From Vitrella brassicaformis (Eukaryota > Sar > Vitrellaceae): 64,000 bases of DNA. Shown in pieces: positions 48,658 through 59,891 of the stretch. Location: positions 67,556 through 131,555 of the forward strand of contig CDMY01000284.1 of NCBI GenBank assembly GCA_001179505.1. The letters run 5' to 3'. The notes under the pieces were generated by a model, which did no database searches, was not told the origin of the DNA, and was given only the letters and a program-made list of their open reading frames with translations. The translations under genes were made by a program, and so were the position numbers. Within the stretch, counting starts at the first letter, position 1, and every line of letters begins with the position of its first letter.

Positions 48658-49328
48658 GCAGGGCGGCAGGGAGGGAGGGAGGGAGAGGGGGATGCACACA
48701 CACATTGCTCGCTCGCAGGATGGTTGGCTGTCTGTCTGGCGAGACTGGTCGGTCGCGTTGGGTGCGTTGCGTTGACAGGACAATGAGGGCGCGGCGCGCA
48801 TGAGTGGATGCCAGACAGACAGACAGACAGATCACGACTCGACTTCATGTGAGTGTTTGTTTGGTCAATGGGTGCGTACGCAATCACTCGTTTGTTTCTT
48901 AGTTTCCAATTGCGCACTGGTAGGTAGGTACTCGACTCGCACTCACTGACCTGACAGGCAGCTGCAGACAGACAGACAGGCAGGCAGGCAGGACGGCAGG
49001 GAAGGAGAATAGGTCTCCTTGTGTGTGTGTGTGTGTGTGTTAGTGTGGTGCGCGAACGAAGGTCAGGTGACAACTGGCTGGACTGGCTGGACTGGACTGC
49101 ACTGACTCGACTCGACAGGTCGCCTGGTCTGCCCTCGCTCGTTTCGTTGGGTGGGACTCACTGACTGTGGACAGAGACAAATGAAACGACATATGGAGAA
49201 CCTGGGAAGGCTTGACTGTTGACTGACAAACCACTGGCAGGCACACACGAACGAACTGCACAGGTTCACTCACACCCACCCCACACCCCAGCCAGGGTAA
49301 TCTAATCACATCACACAACTACACTACA
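48658..49328. other. Tail-to-tail spacer with tetranucleotide repeats
   Basis: 670 bp between convergent genes. It contains GGGA, CAGA, GGCA and GGTA tandem tetramers and a GT run (49019-49041). No exon or RNA gene is recognised. Confidence 0.5.
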
Positions 49329-50182
49329 CTACACCACTATGCCATGCTCCCGCACATTCTTCAAAGCCACGTCCATCGACACCCTCACCCTCACCCCACC
49401 ACTCTCCACACACACATCCGGCCCTGCCAGGTGGGGCTGTGTCAGTGTGCTCGCGGGGCTGCCCCCATCGCCCCCACCACGACCCTCCCCCCCACTAGTA
49501 TTGACTATCTGCGGCACTCCCCCCAGCAGCATCACCTGCAGCCGACCCAGGCCAGAGGCAGGGGTGGGCCGCCACGTCCAGCATGTCAAGTCGTGATGAC
49601 CTGAATGACCAGACCACCACACACACGCGCGTGAATGGCGGGCGTGTGTGCTTTGTCCGATGGATGGATGGATGGATGGATGCAGCTCACACACCTGGTG
49701 TGGTGGGAAGGTGGATGAAGCCGTGGCCGGCGACCTCCACCCCGCCGGAGGGGTGCTCCTCGAACACACGGAGCTCCAACCGCGGCCACCCCTTGACGCT
49801 TGAGAAGGCAAAATGCCCCTCCAAAGGATGATTCCAAACTGCATACCTGCGCCAAAACACACACAGAGATTCCATCCATCCACGCGCAGGCGCACGCACA
49901 CAGAGAGAGAGAGGGATCTCTCGTCAGGCCTTACCTGCTCTCGCCGTCACATTCGCTCACAAACGTGGCGCCCTCCTGGGCGCCTCTCAGCAGCCGCCAG
50001 CTGCTGCTGTCATACCGCAGGCTGAACGAGCAGCACAGCGCTGTGCTCTCGGCCGTGCCCTCGCACCCCTCCAGGCAGCCAGAGAAGAACAGCTGAGGGC
50101 GGGAGAGATCTGTGGCTGCTGCAGCTGCTGGTGGTGGTGGGTTGTGCGGTGTGCGGGCAGATGGCGAAGGGGAATACGGCAT
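49329..50182 (-). CDS. B9D2: B9 domain-containing protein, B9D2-like (ciliary transition zone)
   Basis: Three exons on the minus strand: 50182-49936, about 49845-49700 and about 49606-49329. After a proline/alanine leader the B9 domain reads PQLFFSGCLEGCEG, WRLLRGAQEGATFVSE, YAVWNHPLEGHFAFSSVKGW then PRLELRVFEE, VAGHGFIHLPTTPG and LTCWTWRPTPASGLGRLQ. The TWRP block and the order WxHPxxxHF / GWPRL / GxGxxHxPxxPG match B9D2 better than B9D1. The end (VSMDVALKNVREHGIVV) corresponds to the last beta strand. B9D2 works with B9D1 and MKS1 in the tectonic/MKS complex at the cilium base, consistent with an organism with flagellate stages. An insert rich in Gly/Ser (about 49500-49430) precedes the last strand. 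Confidence 0.86.
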
Positions 50183-50295
50183 CTTGCGACGTCGCGAATC
50201 TCATGACTCGCGATCCTTTCTGCTTTGGCGAGGATTTCGCCGATCGGCGAGGATTGTGACCGATCAGCGACATTCTCTTCATAGATCTTGATAGA
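50183..50295. promoter_or_regulatory. 113-bp divergent promoter between B9D2 and the 50296 gene
   Basis: The spacer repeats GGCGAGGATT twice 19 bp apart (50227-50236 and 50246-50255) and holds CGATCGGCGA and CGATCAGCGA, all within 70 bp of the plus-strand ATG. These are candidate regulatory repeats for one or both genes. Confidence 0.45.
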
Positions 50296-53200
50296 ATGGC
50301 AGCCAGTGGCGGCCACCCAGACCAGGAGCAGCAGGAGCTCTCACATAACGAGCTCGTCAGCGCAGCGCAAAGTGCGATAGCCGAGTGCCGTCAGGCGGCT
50401 GAGAGGGAGGCGAGGGGTTCGTGGCAGCGATGCCCTGTGGAGCTGCGGCAGAAGGGGAGGCAGGGGCACCAACAGATAGCCTTCATCTGTCCGGTGAGTG
50501 CACAGGAACGAGATGGATGGACTCGCGCGTGTGCGTGTGTGTGTGTGTGCTACAGGGGTGGCTAGCAGAGTACCTAATTCACGGGAGGACGCTGGCAGCG
50601 GTCCACAAGGCTCTCGACAATGCACTCGCTCTTCGCAGATGCGCCCTGCAGCAGCAGGCGCAGCAGCACCACCAGCAGCACCGGCAGCAGCTGCACCAAC
50701 AGCAGCTGCAGATGGCCCACGTGTCGGTCGGAGTAGCAGCCAGCAGACAGCCGGCGGCTAACGGCGGCACAAGGGACTCTCAGGTGCGTCAAGGAACACA
50801 TGACTGACACGGAGAATGGACTCGTGCCGGACACCTATGTGCCGTTGCCTCTAGGTGTCTGGGTGTCCGAGCAACCCACCAGACCAGAAGGGCACCACCG
50901 CTGGCAACCACCCCCACCACCCCCACCATGGCCACAACCAGCCCTCCCCCTCCCCCTCCCCCCAGCCGCCTATCCACCCGATCGTGAGCCTCTTGCGTGA
51001 GAGGGTCAGCGGTCCGCTGTGCATCGAGCCGTGTCACCATGGGGACCGCCTGGTGGCCTGGCGTGTCGCGCTGCCCAGAAAGAAGGGAAGCCGCGTGGAG
51101 GTGGAGGACTTCAGCTGTGGTGGGCAGAGCCACGGGGTGCGGGGGGCGCTGGTGGAAGCCATCCACTATAGAAATGCTAGGTAGGTGAACCGACCGGCAG
51201 GCAAGAAACAGAGAGAGGCATGTGTGGGTGGATGGCTGGATGAGTTGTGTGTGTGTGTGTGATGTGTGTCGCTCCATCCATCCAGGTTGAAGGGGTTGAA
51301 GGACGAGTCCAGACAAGATGTCTGGACATCCTGTCTGGTCGAGTGTGAAGGGCTGCTCGATGTCGTAGAGGAATACGACTGGCCGCCCGAGGAGCAGGTG
51401 GACGTCGAGGACACACCAGCCCAGCAACAGCAGCAGCAGCAGCAGCAGGAGGAGGAGGAGGGGAATGGTGGTCGTCGTCGGTCCAAGCGGAGTCTGTCCA
51501 GCCCGACAGACTCCTCCCCCCTCCCTCGCCGCAATGCCCCCCGCCATGCAGCCGACGACACTCATGACAGCTTGAAGACACGCAAGGCCGTCGACTCCGG
51601 CAGCTCGATGGAGGCGTCGCCGGCCGCTGCGTCCGCTGCGTCTGCCTCCGCTGCTGCTGCCGCTCCATGGCCCAAGCGACCCGATGTCGGTACGTGAGGA
51701 GGGCGTGTGGTTCAGGTGTCAATCAAAATGCGTTGGGCCCAATCTCTGTCTGTCTGTCTGTCTGTGTGTGTTTCTGTGTGTGTGTGTGTCTCTGTCTGTA
51801 GAGACCGTTTCTGACTGTGTTGAGAAGTTCCGCGCCTTCTGCGAGTGCCCCCGGGGGGACGGAAGCATCGCCGCTCGATTCCGCGAGCTTCCCGACAAGA
51901 CGTCATTCGAGATCAGCAGCCACCACAGATATCCCGAGTGTGTTACACTCACCATGGGGCCCTACCCCGACGGTCACGGTGGCGAGTACTACCTCTCCGC
52001 AGAGGCATCGCGCGGCCCCATCAAAACCTGCTGGGAATTTTCGCAGGTTTACCACAAGATGAAGCGGATGGTCAATCAAGCACAAGGGACCAGAAAGGCT
52101 TTACGCGAGCTCTCACATGGCGATAGTCGAAGAGAAGCGCAGGCGCATCCTCCGCGTCAAAGGGTGGCGCAGCCGCAAGGAGAAGGGGGAAAGATGGAGT
52201 CGCGCGGCTGCGGTTGAAGATCCCGGCGCCACGATGCAGTCCAGCATCATGGCGGCCCCTCTCCCCTCTGCACATGCGCACCCTCGCTCCCAGGCCATCA
52301 GACCCCCAGACGCACCCAAGTGGCAGCTGACCCACCACCAGCCCCTCGACTACGACCAGCTGCTGAGCTGCACGCGCACGTGCACTACGACCAGCTGCTG
52401 AGCTGCACGCGCGCCACGGACATGCTCAAGCACGACCTAGAGGGCGTCAAGCTGCAGAAGAAGTCGGCATCCGGCAGCCTGGCCATCATCGTCAAGGGAG
52501 TGGGGGCGTACGGGGATCGGCCATTCGAGGTCAGGGGCAGCACATATGCCCACGTGCTGCAGGCCGTGATGGACGCCGCCAGATACAGGGACGACCTGAG
52601 GACGCAGGCGGCGGCAGCTGCACAGGGCGCCGCCCAACCTCAGCCACGCAGTCGGCCCCGCAAGATGTCACTGATGGGCCAGCCAATGCACCCAGCACCG
52701 GCCCCCCTACACCCGCCCCCACCGCCCGCAGCCGACGCACCTGAGGCCGATCGAGAGCGAGGCGTCCTCGATATCACTGCGGATTTCGTGTCAGCGACAG
52801 GCAAGATAGAACTCGAGGATGACGAGTCAGAAGGCACTGACGACGGCAGCAAAAGCGGCAACGGGCGGCAGATGGGCGTGGGCGGCGTCAAGCAAGAGCC
52901 AGCATCTCCCGCACAGAGGCAGCAAGGGGGCGGTGGGAGCGCCGATGGCGACCAGCACATGGAGGATGCTGCTGGTCGTGGTGCTGCTGCTGGTAGTGGT
53001 GGTGGTAGTGTTGGTATCGGTCCTCTCGTGATCGAACCGTCCAGCAGCCGAGGCAAGAGACACGACAATCTCCAAGGTGTCCACCTCCACCCCCACCAGC
53101 AGCAGCGTCGCAGTGGCGGCAATGGCAATCCGAGCGGCCAGGCGGCAGTGAATGGGGAGGGGGAGGGGGGAGGTCAGGGTGTAGGTGTGGGTGGCCGGGT

Positions 53201-53920
53201 AGCTGTGGGTGGCGTCACGAGGGCTCAGTTTGTAGCCATGTTGCGGCAGAGGGCCCCGCAGCCGGAGCTGCACGAGCTCGCCGCCAAATTTGAGCAGGTG
53301 ACCGACACACACACACACACCTTAACGCGTTCCATCTCCTCTATTTTGCTGTTTTGCTGTAGAATGGGGAGGCCTTCGACACTCTCGACGACGGGCTGCT
53401 CGACCTCATCAAAGACCCGCCCGACGCACAGAGCGCTGCCGTCACCAAGGCGTTCCGGCGCAGCTTCAGAGTCACCGACGGCTGCTTCCTGGAGTTGCAG
53501 CTGTTCATCAAGAAACTCACAGACGAGGCTGACACACACGGTGGCGTCTCTCTTGCTGATGCTGCTGCTGCTGCTGCTGATGGGGGAGGGCATGAGCAGC
53601 TGGCCGTCGAGCGCCTGACGGTCGACGAGCTGGCTGCCCGGCTGCAGCAGGGCTCACCTGCAGCGGCCGCCCTCTCCGAGAAGATCAAACAGGTACCACA
53701 GCCACCCATCCCCCACGCAGAGCACATGTCTCTCTGTGTGCCGTGTGTGTCGTGTGTGCAGGCGAGCATCTCAGGTTCGGTGCTGCGTCGCATCCTGGAG
53801 GAGCCTGATTTGCCCGAGGGGTCGGCGGAGAGGCGGTGGGTGCTGGCCGTCAAGGAGCGGAGCTGCCTGAGGCTCAAGCTCTCCCTCAAAGGGGAGGTCC
53901 TCAGGCTCCTCAACGTGTAG
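50296..53920 (+). CDS. Large low-complexity, probably nuclear protein, unrecognised
   Basis: Exons: 50296-50492, about 50556-50781, about 50854-51180, about 51286-51691, about 51801 to the 52.1-52.4-kb region, then to 53296, 53363-53692 and 53761-53920 (TAG). It has Gln/His tracts, an acidic run, KRSLSS-type basic patches, and a Gly/Asn/Ser-rich linker. Several short blocks of beta strands plus a helix (VAWRVALPRKKGSRVEVEDF...ALVEAIHYRN; LAIIVKGVGAYG...VLQAVMDAARYRDDL) vaguely recall AP2-type DNA-binding folds, but key residues are not convincing. The frame changes between about 52047 and 52117, and again at a 35-bp tandem duplication at 52349. The gene may be two overlapping models or be broken in this assembly. 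The last exons (LRRILEEPDLPEGSAERRWV) form a small helical domain. Confidence 0.55.
52349..52412 (+). repeat. 35-bp tandem duplication inside coding sequence
   Basis: The 29 bases beginning ACTACGACCAGCTGCTGAGC occur at 52349-52377 and again at 52384-52412, a period of 35 bp. Both copies encode YDQLLSCTR but in different frames, because 35 is not a multiple of 3. Confidence 0.9.
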
Positions 53921-54269
53921 TAGACTGATTGCCATATTTGCCGTGGCGAGCGAATGAATATTGTTGGGGGTATCCGTGTGTGTGGCAATGGACTGTGGTT
54001 GGTGCTGAAACAGATGTTCATTCACACGTAGCATCGGTGGATGCGTCTCTATGCGTTGTCTGTCTCGGTGACGTCTCGTGAGTGACACAAATCTTTCTAA
54101 CACACTCACCCATGCACCGCACCCAACCCACATTCATAAAGCGCAGTGTACACAACCATACATCGTCCCGCGATCGACACTTTCTTTGTGTCCGCTCTCC
54201 CTCCCTCTTTCCTTCAGCAGACACAGTGGCACCATCTGTGTCTGTCTGATCGCTCCTTTGTTTATTTCC
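53921..54269. other. Tail-to-tail spacer, no feature seen
   Basis: About 350 bp between the TAG at 53918-53920 and the TAA of the SDR39U1-like gene. Nothing but likely 3' UTRs is seen. Confidence 0.4.
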
Positions 54270-55584
54270 TTATTTGAGTGTCTTGCCGGCAGGCACCACA
54301 TCGTCCTGGTTGACCGCCCAGCTCAGAGCACTCTCGATGGTTGAGTCCTGGAACTCATACCTGCAGACAGACAGACAGACATACAGACATCTCTCGTGGC
54401 TTTGTGACTCCACCTGCCCTTCCCTGACTCACTCACCCTGACTCCAGCAGCTTCTTAGGCGTGACGTTCTGCCCTCCCAACAGGAGCTCCTCGCCCATCT
54501 CTCCGAAGAGTACCCTACACACACACACACTCCCCCACGAGGATGTGCCATATCAATGTCTGTCTGACGAATCCATCGATTATGTGCTCACTGTGCGACA
54601 GGCGTCGGCAGGGGGAAGAACGTTGGCCTGCTCAGCACTCGCCCGAGCGCCTTGGTGAACTCGGCGTTGGTCACACAAGATGGCCCCACCACATTGACCG
54701 GACCCTATACTCGCGCACACACACACACACACACACACACATCTCTGTCTCTCTCCCTCCCCACCCCCACCCACCACACCCACACCCACCTGCAATGACT
54801 CGGTCTTGAGAGCGTGGAGGATGGCCCCCGCCACATCTCTGCGGGACACCCATGGAAACCACTGCTCGCCGCTGCCCAGCACACCACCCCCGCCAAGAGA
54901 GAAGAGCGGCAGCAGCTTCGTGAGCGCGCCGCCGTGCCTGCTCATCACCACACCGAACCGCGTGTTGACCTGTCCACACACACGCGAGGCACGACACGAG
55001 CACTTTGTGGCATTTATTTGTCAGTCACTGTGTTTCTACTTCTTTCTCATGACTACCACTCGTGTCTTGCTGGCTGCGCGCTGTGCCTCCTCTTCCCACT
55101 GCCGGCACACGTCTGCCAGGAAGCCCTCCCCCTGCGCGTCGCCCTCGTCGAACAATCGCTCGCCGCTGTTGAAGCCGTAATACCCCACCTGCACGACACA
55201 AACAGATTATGCGAGTGGCTGTCTGTCTGTCGTGTGTGCGCTGTGCCGACCGCGGAGGCGCACACAAACACGCTGGGCGGCCTCTGCATTCCCAATATAG
55301 CGTCAACAACCGCCCTTGTCCCCTGCACACGGCTCTCAAGAATCTTCCGCTTCTTGCTCTCGCTCCACCGCCCCAGCGGCGCGAGCAGCCCCTCGCCGCT
55401 GCCCACATTCTCGCCCGCCAGATGGACGATCGCGTCCACATCTTGCAGCAGAGATGGGTCGCCGGCTGATGCGTCCCACTGCACCTCGTCAACGGTCTCC
55501 GGCTGCCGGCGGACGAGCCGCTTCACGAGGACATCACGACCGTTGATCTGGGTGCCTGGATGGATGGACACAAGAGATCTATTG

Positions 55585-55618
<34 letters not shown>

Positions 55619-55713
55619 ATGCGTGTGTAAGTGTTACCTTCGAGCATGCTCATGAGTTCGCTGCCGACGAGCCCGCCGCTGCCTGTCAGAGCGATGGTGT
55701 AGCTCTTGGCCAT
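54270..55713 (-). CDS. SDR39U1: SDR39U1/YfcH-type NAD(P)-dependent epimerase family protein
   Basis: Atypical short-chain dehydrogenase of the TIGR01777 family. It starts [20 protein letters not shown] (55713-55640), a Rossmann TGxxGxxGxxL. Exon 2 gives [30 protein letters not shown] and the family hallmark [20 protein letters not shown] then FVCASAVG; exon 3 gives [20 protein letters not shown], with the YYG found in the family. Exon 4 reads [20 protein letters not shown] and [14 protein letters not shown] (the W-x-H/S-RD region). Later exons read [22 protein letters not shown] and [20 protein letters not shown], ending [16 protein letters not shown] and TAA. All expected motifs are present, so it should be functional. 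The substrate of this family is unknown; some relatives are organellar, but no clear targeting leader is seen. An upstream in-frame ATG at 55752 is possible. Confidence 0.87.
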
Positions 55714-56130
55714 GACAGCGGTACCCCCGCCCCTCTCCCTCTCTGTGCCCATCAGGTCCTTCAGGAAGTCTAGAGCACACAGCCTGCACACAAACATACA
55801 CACACATACAGACAGACAGGAAAAAAACAGACAGACAGAGAGAGGGTGTGGTGTTCGGCTGTGCAGGAAGCGGAGAGCATGCCTGTGCTTGGATGTCTAC
55901 CGAGATGGTGATGGCGGCCTGGGATAATGGGCCAATCGCAGATGCGCAGATGGTGAGACCGGAGAGGAGAGGGTGAAGGCCGCTGCCGGCGATGGCTGAT
56001 GGAAAGAGAGAATCAGACTGCTCACCGCAGCCAGCAGGGACACCGGGGATGGCGGCTGCATCGAAAGCTTCATTCGCAGATCTGCGAGCTTAGCTCAGAA
56101 AAGGCGAGGTTGGACACTTGTGAGGGGAGA
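55714..56130. promoter_or_regulatory. Divergent spacer with a palindrome
   Basis: About 420 bp between start codons facing apart. It contains the perfect 14-bp palindrome TCGCAGATCTGCGA at 56074-56087, 44 bp before the plus-strand ATG, and a related TCGCAGATGCGCAGAT near 55934. These are candidate binding sites. Confidence 0.4.
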
Positions 56131-56480
56131 ATGAGCAGCCTGCCGGTGTTATCGTTCCGCATGGACTCGCTGCTAGTGCAGTGTGTGATATCAGCCGCCA
56201 TCTATTACGTTCCCCAGGACGCGGCCGCCCTCATCGGCGCCTACTGGGTCGGCTCCACTTTCGGCAGAAAGAAGGTCGGCACAGGTGAGATGGAGTTCGA
56301 ATCTCAGACAGGGAGGCAGCAAGGCAACAAAGAGTGTGTGTCGTGCGTGTGTGTGTGTGTGCAGCGAAGAGTGTGTCTGACGGCGATGTGGCGCTGAAGG
56401 CGTTCATGGAGTCGCGGCAGCTGGAGGCGGACAAGGTCAGAGTCGGCAAGTTCGGCAACACATGGTCCGTCCAGATGTGA
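56131..56480 (+). CDS. Small protein with one hydrophobic segment, unrecognised
   Basis: Two exons joined across a clean in-phase intron (GT at about 56284, CAG before CGAAGAGTG), giving about 89 residues. It starts MSSLPVLSFRMDSLLVQCVI, followed by SAAIYYVPQDAAALIGAYWV, then a soluble tail with DVALKAFMESRQLEADKVRV and GNTWSVQM ending in TGA. The N-terminal half could span or lie on a membrane. No known family. An upstream in-frame ATG at 55999 would add a basic leader. The in-phase intron and absence of stops support a real gene. Confidence 0.5.
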
Positions 56481-57333
56481 TCACATGCGTGTCATCAAGG
56501 TAAGTACCCTTCACACCGACACACACAACTGGAGGGAGGGACACAGAGTGCGTCTCCTTCTCTCTTCCCCTCTCTCTGTGTCTGTGTGTGCAGCAGCTGT
56601 GCTGGACTGGTTTTCTTCCTATGGCTCTGCGGTGATGGCGTCCCCTTTTCTCGGCCCACATCTCGTCAGGGACGGCAGTTGTCGCATGGAGGCGAGCAGC
56701 TGTCTTGCGTGGCGTGGGCGGGGCTGAGAAAAGAGACGCCTACCGTGCTACTGGATCCCGAAGCAGAGCCCATCTCCCTCTTCGCCTGACTTGTGTGTGG
56801 TGTGTGTTGATGGCTGTGTGTGAGAGAGAGAGACCCCCGATCCCCTCTTACCACTAGTCCGTGTTCGTACGGTGCGACGGATGCATGTGTGCCCTTTGAT
56901 GTGCTGGAGGGTGCGCCAACATCCTGTGGCTGCAGCGTACACACATGGACTGGCGAAGGGGGAGGCCGGGAGGTTTTAAGGGGTGTGGATCGGATCGGTG
57001 TTGCCGATGGACGCTGCGTCCTTGACGACTGTGAATATACATCATTCATATGTGTGGATGTGATGTGTTTAACTAACGTGAGTGATAGATAGGTGCGGTG
57101 TTGGCCATTTGTGTGTGATCCATCCATCCACCCTGCAGTGCAGCCTTTGGCCAATCCAATCCACACACTTACACTTGCACACAGATGCACTCACACACCT
57201 ATACCTCATGTAGTGCAGTTGACCCTTCAACACACCCTCCCGCCCTTCATTCACTTGAGCAAAGACAGCCACCCGGCCCCTACAAGTGCATTCATGTCCC
57301 AGTCCCAGCCAGCCCAGCCGACACCCACCCGAA
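56481..57333. other. Spacer between convergent genes, no gene supported
   Basis: 850 bp downstream of the small gene and of NEK B. Plus-strand frames such as the one after 56593 (QQLCWTGFLP) have no partner exon or family similarity. The rest is CA/GT-rich. Confidence 0.45.
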
Positions 57334-59080
57334 TTATGCGTTTGCCGCCTCTTCGGTCGATGTGGCAATGTCCTCCAGAAACACCAGCAGCTGCACGGTC
57401 ACATGCCATGACACACCCACATACACTCACACCCATAAACACCCACACGACATGCTTGCCTGGAAAAGTTCGAGCAGCGACTTTGCCTTTTGTGGCCCGA
57501 TGACCTCCTTGAGCTGCACCATCAGGTCACCCCCCCCGCCCCCACTGCCGTCAGCTTCACCACCAGCGTTGGATGACCTGACGATGCCGTATGCCTTGTC
57601 GTACTCGGCTGCCGTCAACATGCTCTGCAGATACTGACGCAGCGACTGACGGACCAGAGACAAACGCAACGCGCCCCCACAACAATACACACAAACACGC
57701 CGATGCGGTGCCTCTCTCTCTCTCCCTCTCTCTCTCTCTCCCCGTGTCTGTGCGTCTGTCTCTTTTCACCTCACCTCCGCCTTGGCATTGTGTTGTTGGC
57801 TGACACTCATGCCGGACATCTGCCGTGCGGTGGGCAGTTTGACGTCCGCCATGTGCGCCGCAGAGGGCTTGCGTGCGCCGCCGTCCCCGCCCTCGTCCTC
57901 ACTCTCCATGTCCGGCTCGGGGTCACCCGGCTCCTACACAATGTCACACACATCTTTCGCTTCCCCTTTCTTTGTGGAGTTACCGAGTTGGTTCGCGTGG
58001 TTGATCGGCTCTGCTTGCGGCTGCGAGATGACGACGAGCTCGGCTGGGGCGGCTGCAACACCTGTGGCCACACAAAGACACCAACCATCCCCCATGCCGC
58101 CCACACATATACCCTCTTTGTGTACTTGTGGCTGTGCAGGGGGCGCAGGAACTGGTGCTGGTGCCGGCTGTGGCTGAGAGGGTGCTTGGGGGGCAGCGGA
58201 GGATGCCGCCGCTGCCTCTGCTGATGGTGTGGAGATGGACTTGCGCTGCTGGGGGTGGTAGTCGACAGGTGTGGGGGAGAGCTCCTTGTCCAGGTCCAGA
58301 TGCTCGATGCGCGCAACCTGCTCCAGATACGGACGGAGAAATGCCTGACGCAGCACCTGTGGCCACACACACATGGCGACAGAGACACATGCAGAGGGAG
58401 ACATACATGCCTCTCTTGCTGACGGCTCACTTCTAGTGCGCTTGGTCGTTTCTCTGGGTCTCTGTTGAGCATGGCCTTGATCAGACTCACCAAATCAGAA
58501 CTGCACAGATGACCAGACACACACGCGTAACCAGAGAGAGGGTGCACTGTGTGTCTCCCTCTCTCTGCTTGTGTGTCTCGAAGTGCATCACCTGTATTTG
58601 GGGTCAGGTGGTGGGAAGGTGCCCTTGAGTATTTTGATGGCGAGGAAGTGCAGCGACTCGGCGTCGAACGGGTGGCGGAGGGTGGTCATCTCGTACAGCA
58701 CCACGCCCAACGACCAGATGTCACTGGGTAATATGTATAGCCACAGACACAGATCCATATCTCTCTGTGTCTGTTTGGGGTCCACCTCTTGAAGTTGTAT
58801 GGCCGCTCTTCAATGATTTCGGGCGACAAATAGTACCTGGCAAAGGTTAAAACGGCCCCTCCCTCCCTCCCTCCCTGCACTTCCTCTCCTCGTCTCTGTC
58901 TGTGTGTGGACGACTTACGGCGTGCCAACCATGGTCCTGGCGAAGTCCTTGGTGGCCTCAAGCATCCGTGCGATGCCGAAGTCTCCCAGCTTGACCACAC
59001 CAGAGGACGTCAGGAAGATGTTCTGGCTCTTCAAATCACGATGCAACACCTGATTGATTCAGACAGACAGAGGGTATATA

Positions 59081-59116
<36 letters not shown>

Positions 59117-59739
59117 CGCATGCACGTGTGTGGCGTGTCTCTCCTGCCTCCTCTCTCTGTGGTGCATGGGTCTGTGACTGCACGAGGTACCTTTCTGTCG
59201 TGGACGTGTTTGAGGGCGAGAGCGGTCTGCACGAACCAGTTGAGTATCTGGCTCTCAGGGATGAGCGCCCCCTCCCTCTTCTTGATCAGCAGGTGGATGT
59301 CCCCGCCATCCGCATAGTCCATCACAATGCACAGCCGACCTCGACGCGTCATGAACACTTCATGGAACTGAAGACAGACACACACACACGCGAAGGGGTT
59401 CGGCAGGTGGTTGTGCATGACGCCTTCTTTCTCCCTGTCCCTATCCCTTTCCCTCTGCCTCTCTCTTGCCTTGACAATGTTTGGATGGTTCATCTTCTTG
59501 AGCACGTGTGCCTCCTTGATGGCCTCCTGCCTCTCCTGCTCGCTCATCATAGTGGTCTCCATCTGCTTGATCACGCACAGCTGACCGCTCTCAGTCTTCT
59601 GCACCAGATACGCCTTGCCGAACGACCCCTTGCCCAACACCTTCAGCCGCCGATACTTCTCGGGGTGCTTGCCGGTGCTGGTGGCGCTGGTGCTGTCCTT
59701 AGTGCTGCCGGTGACCTGCTTGTCGTCCTTCTCCTCCAT
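57334..59739 (-). CDS. NEK: NIMA-related Ser/Thr kinase (NEK) B
   Basis: The ATG at 59739 (MEEKDDKQ) is followed by [144 protein letters not shown] and [13 protein letters not shown]. All catalytic motifs are intact and the set is typical of NEK1/NEK5-like kinases. Downstream come a Pro/Gln/Ala-rich linker, an acidic stretch, and a C-terminal helical region ([53 protein letters not shown]), TAA at 57336-57334. The last intron starts with a GC donor (CAG|GCAAGC at 57460). It is paralogous to NEK A 11 kb upstream and divergent from the kinase at 59892. Confidence 0.9.
59081..59117. repeat. TC dinucleotide microsatellite in a NEK B intron
   Basis: About 17 TC units with one TTT interruption, in the intron just after the catalytic-loop exon of NEK B in plus-strand order. 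Confidence 0.8.
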
Positions 59740-59891
59740 CCTTGAGCTTTCAAACGGGGCGTGGTTCCCAGAGGAGGAACAAAAGGGTCTTCCTGATACG
59801 TCGTGAGGGTGGGGGGGGAGGGAAAATTGCGATCGTGCCCCCCAGTGGGGCCGTGAGAGACACTCGAATTCCCTTCAGTTCCCTCGCAATC
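59740..59891. promoter_or_regulatory. 152-bp divergent promoter between two kinase genes
   Basis: Start codons of NEK B (59739) and the divergent kinase (59892) face apart. The middle has a G run (about 59809-59821) and TTGCGATCG. No core element is recognised. Confidence 0.4.

Noticed and set aside
50854-51180. A definite AP2/ERF DNA-binding domain
   Set aside because: Strand-helix pattern is suggestive, but the conserved Trp/Arg/Gly positions do not line up; kept only as a weak remark.
56284-56312. Possible tRNA T-arm (GAGTTCGAATCTC)
   Set aside because: No matching A-box, anticodon stem or acceptor stem nearby, and it lies at the start of an in-phase intron.
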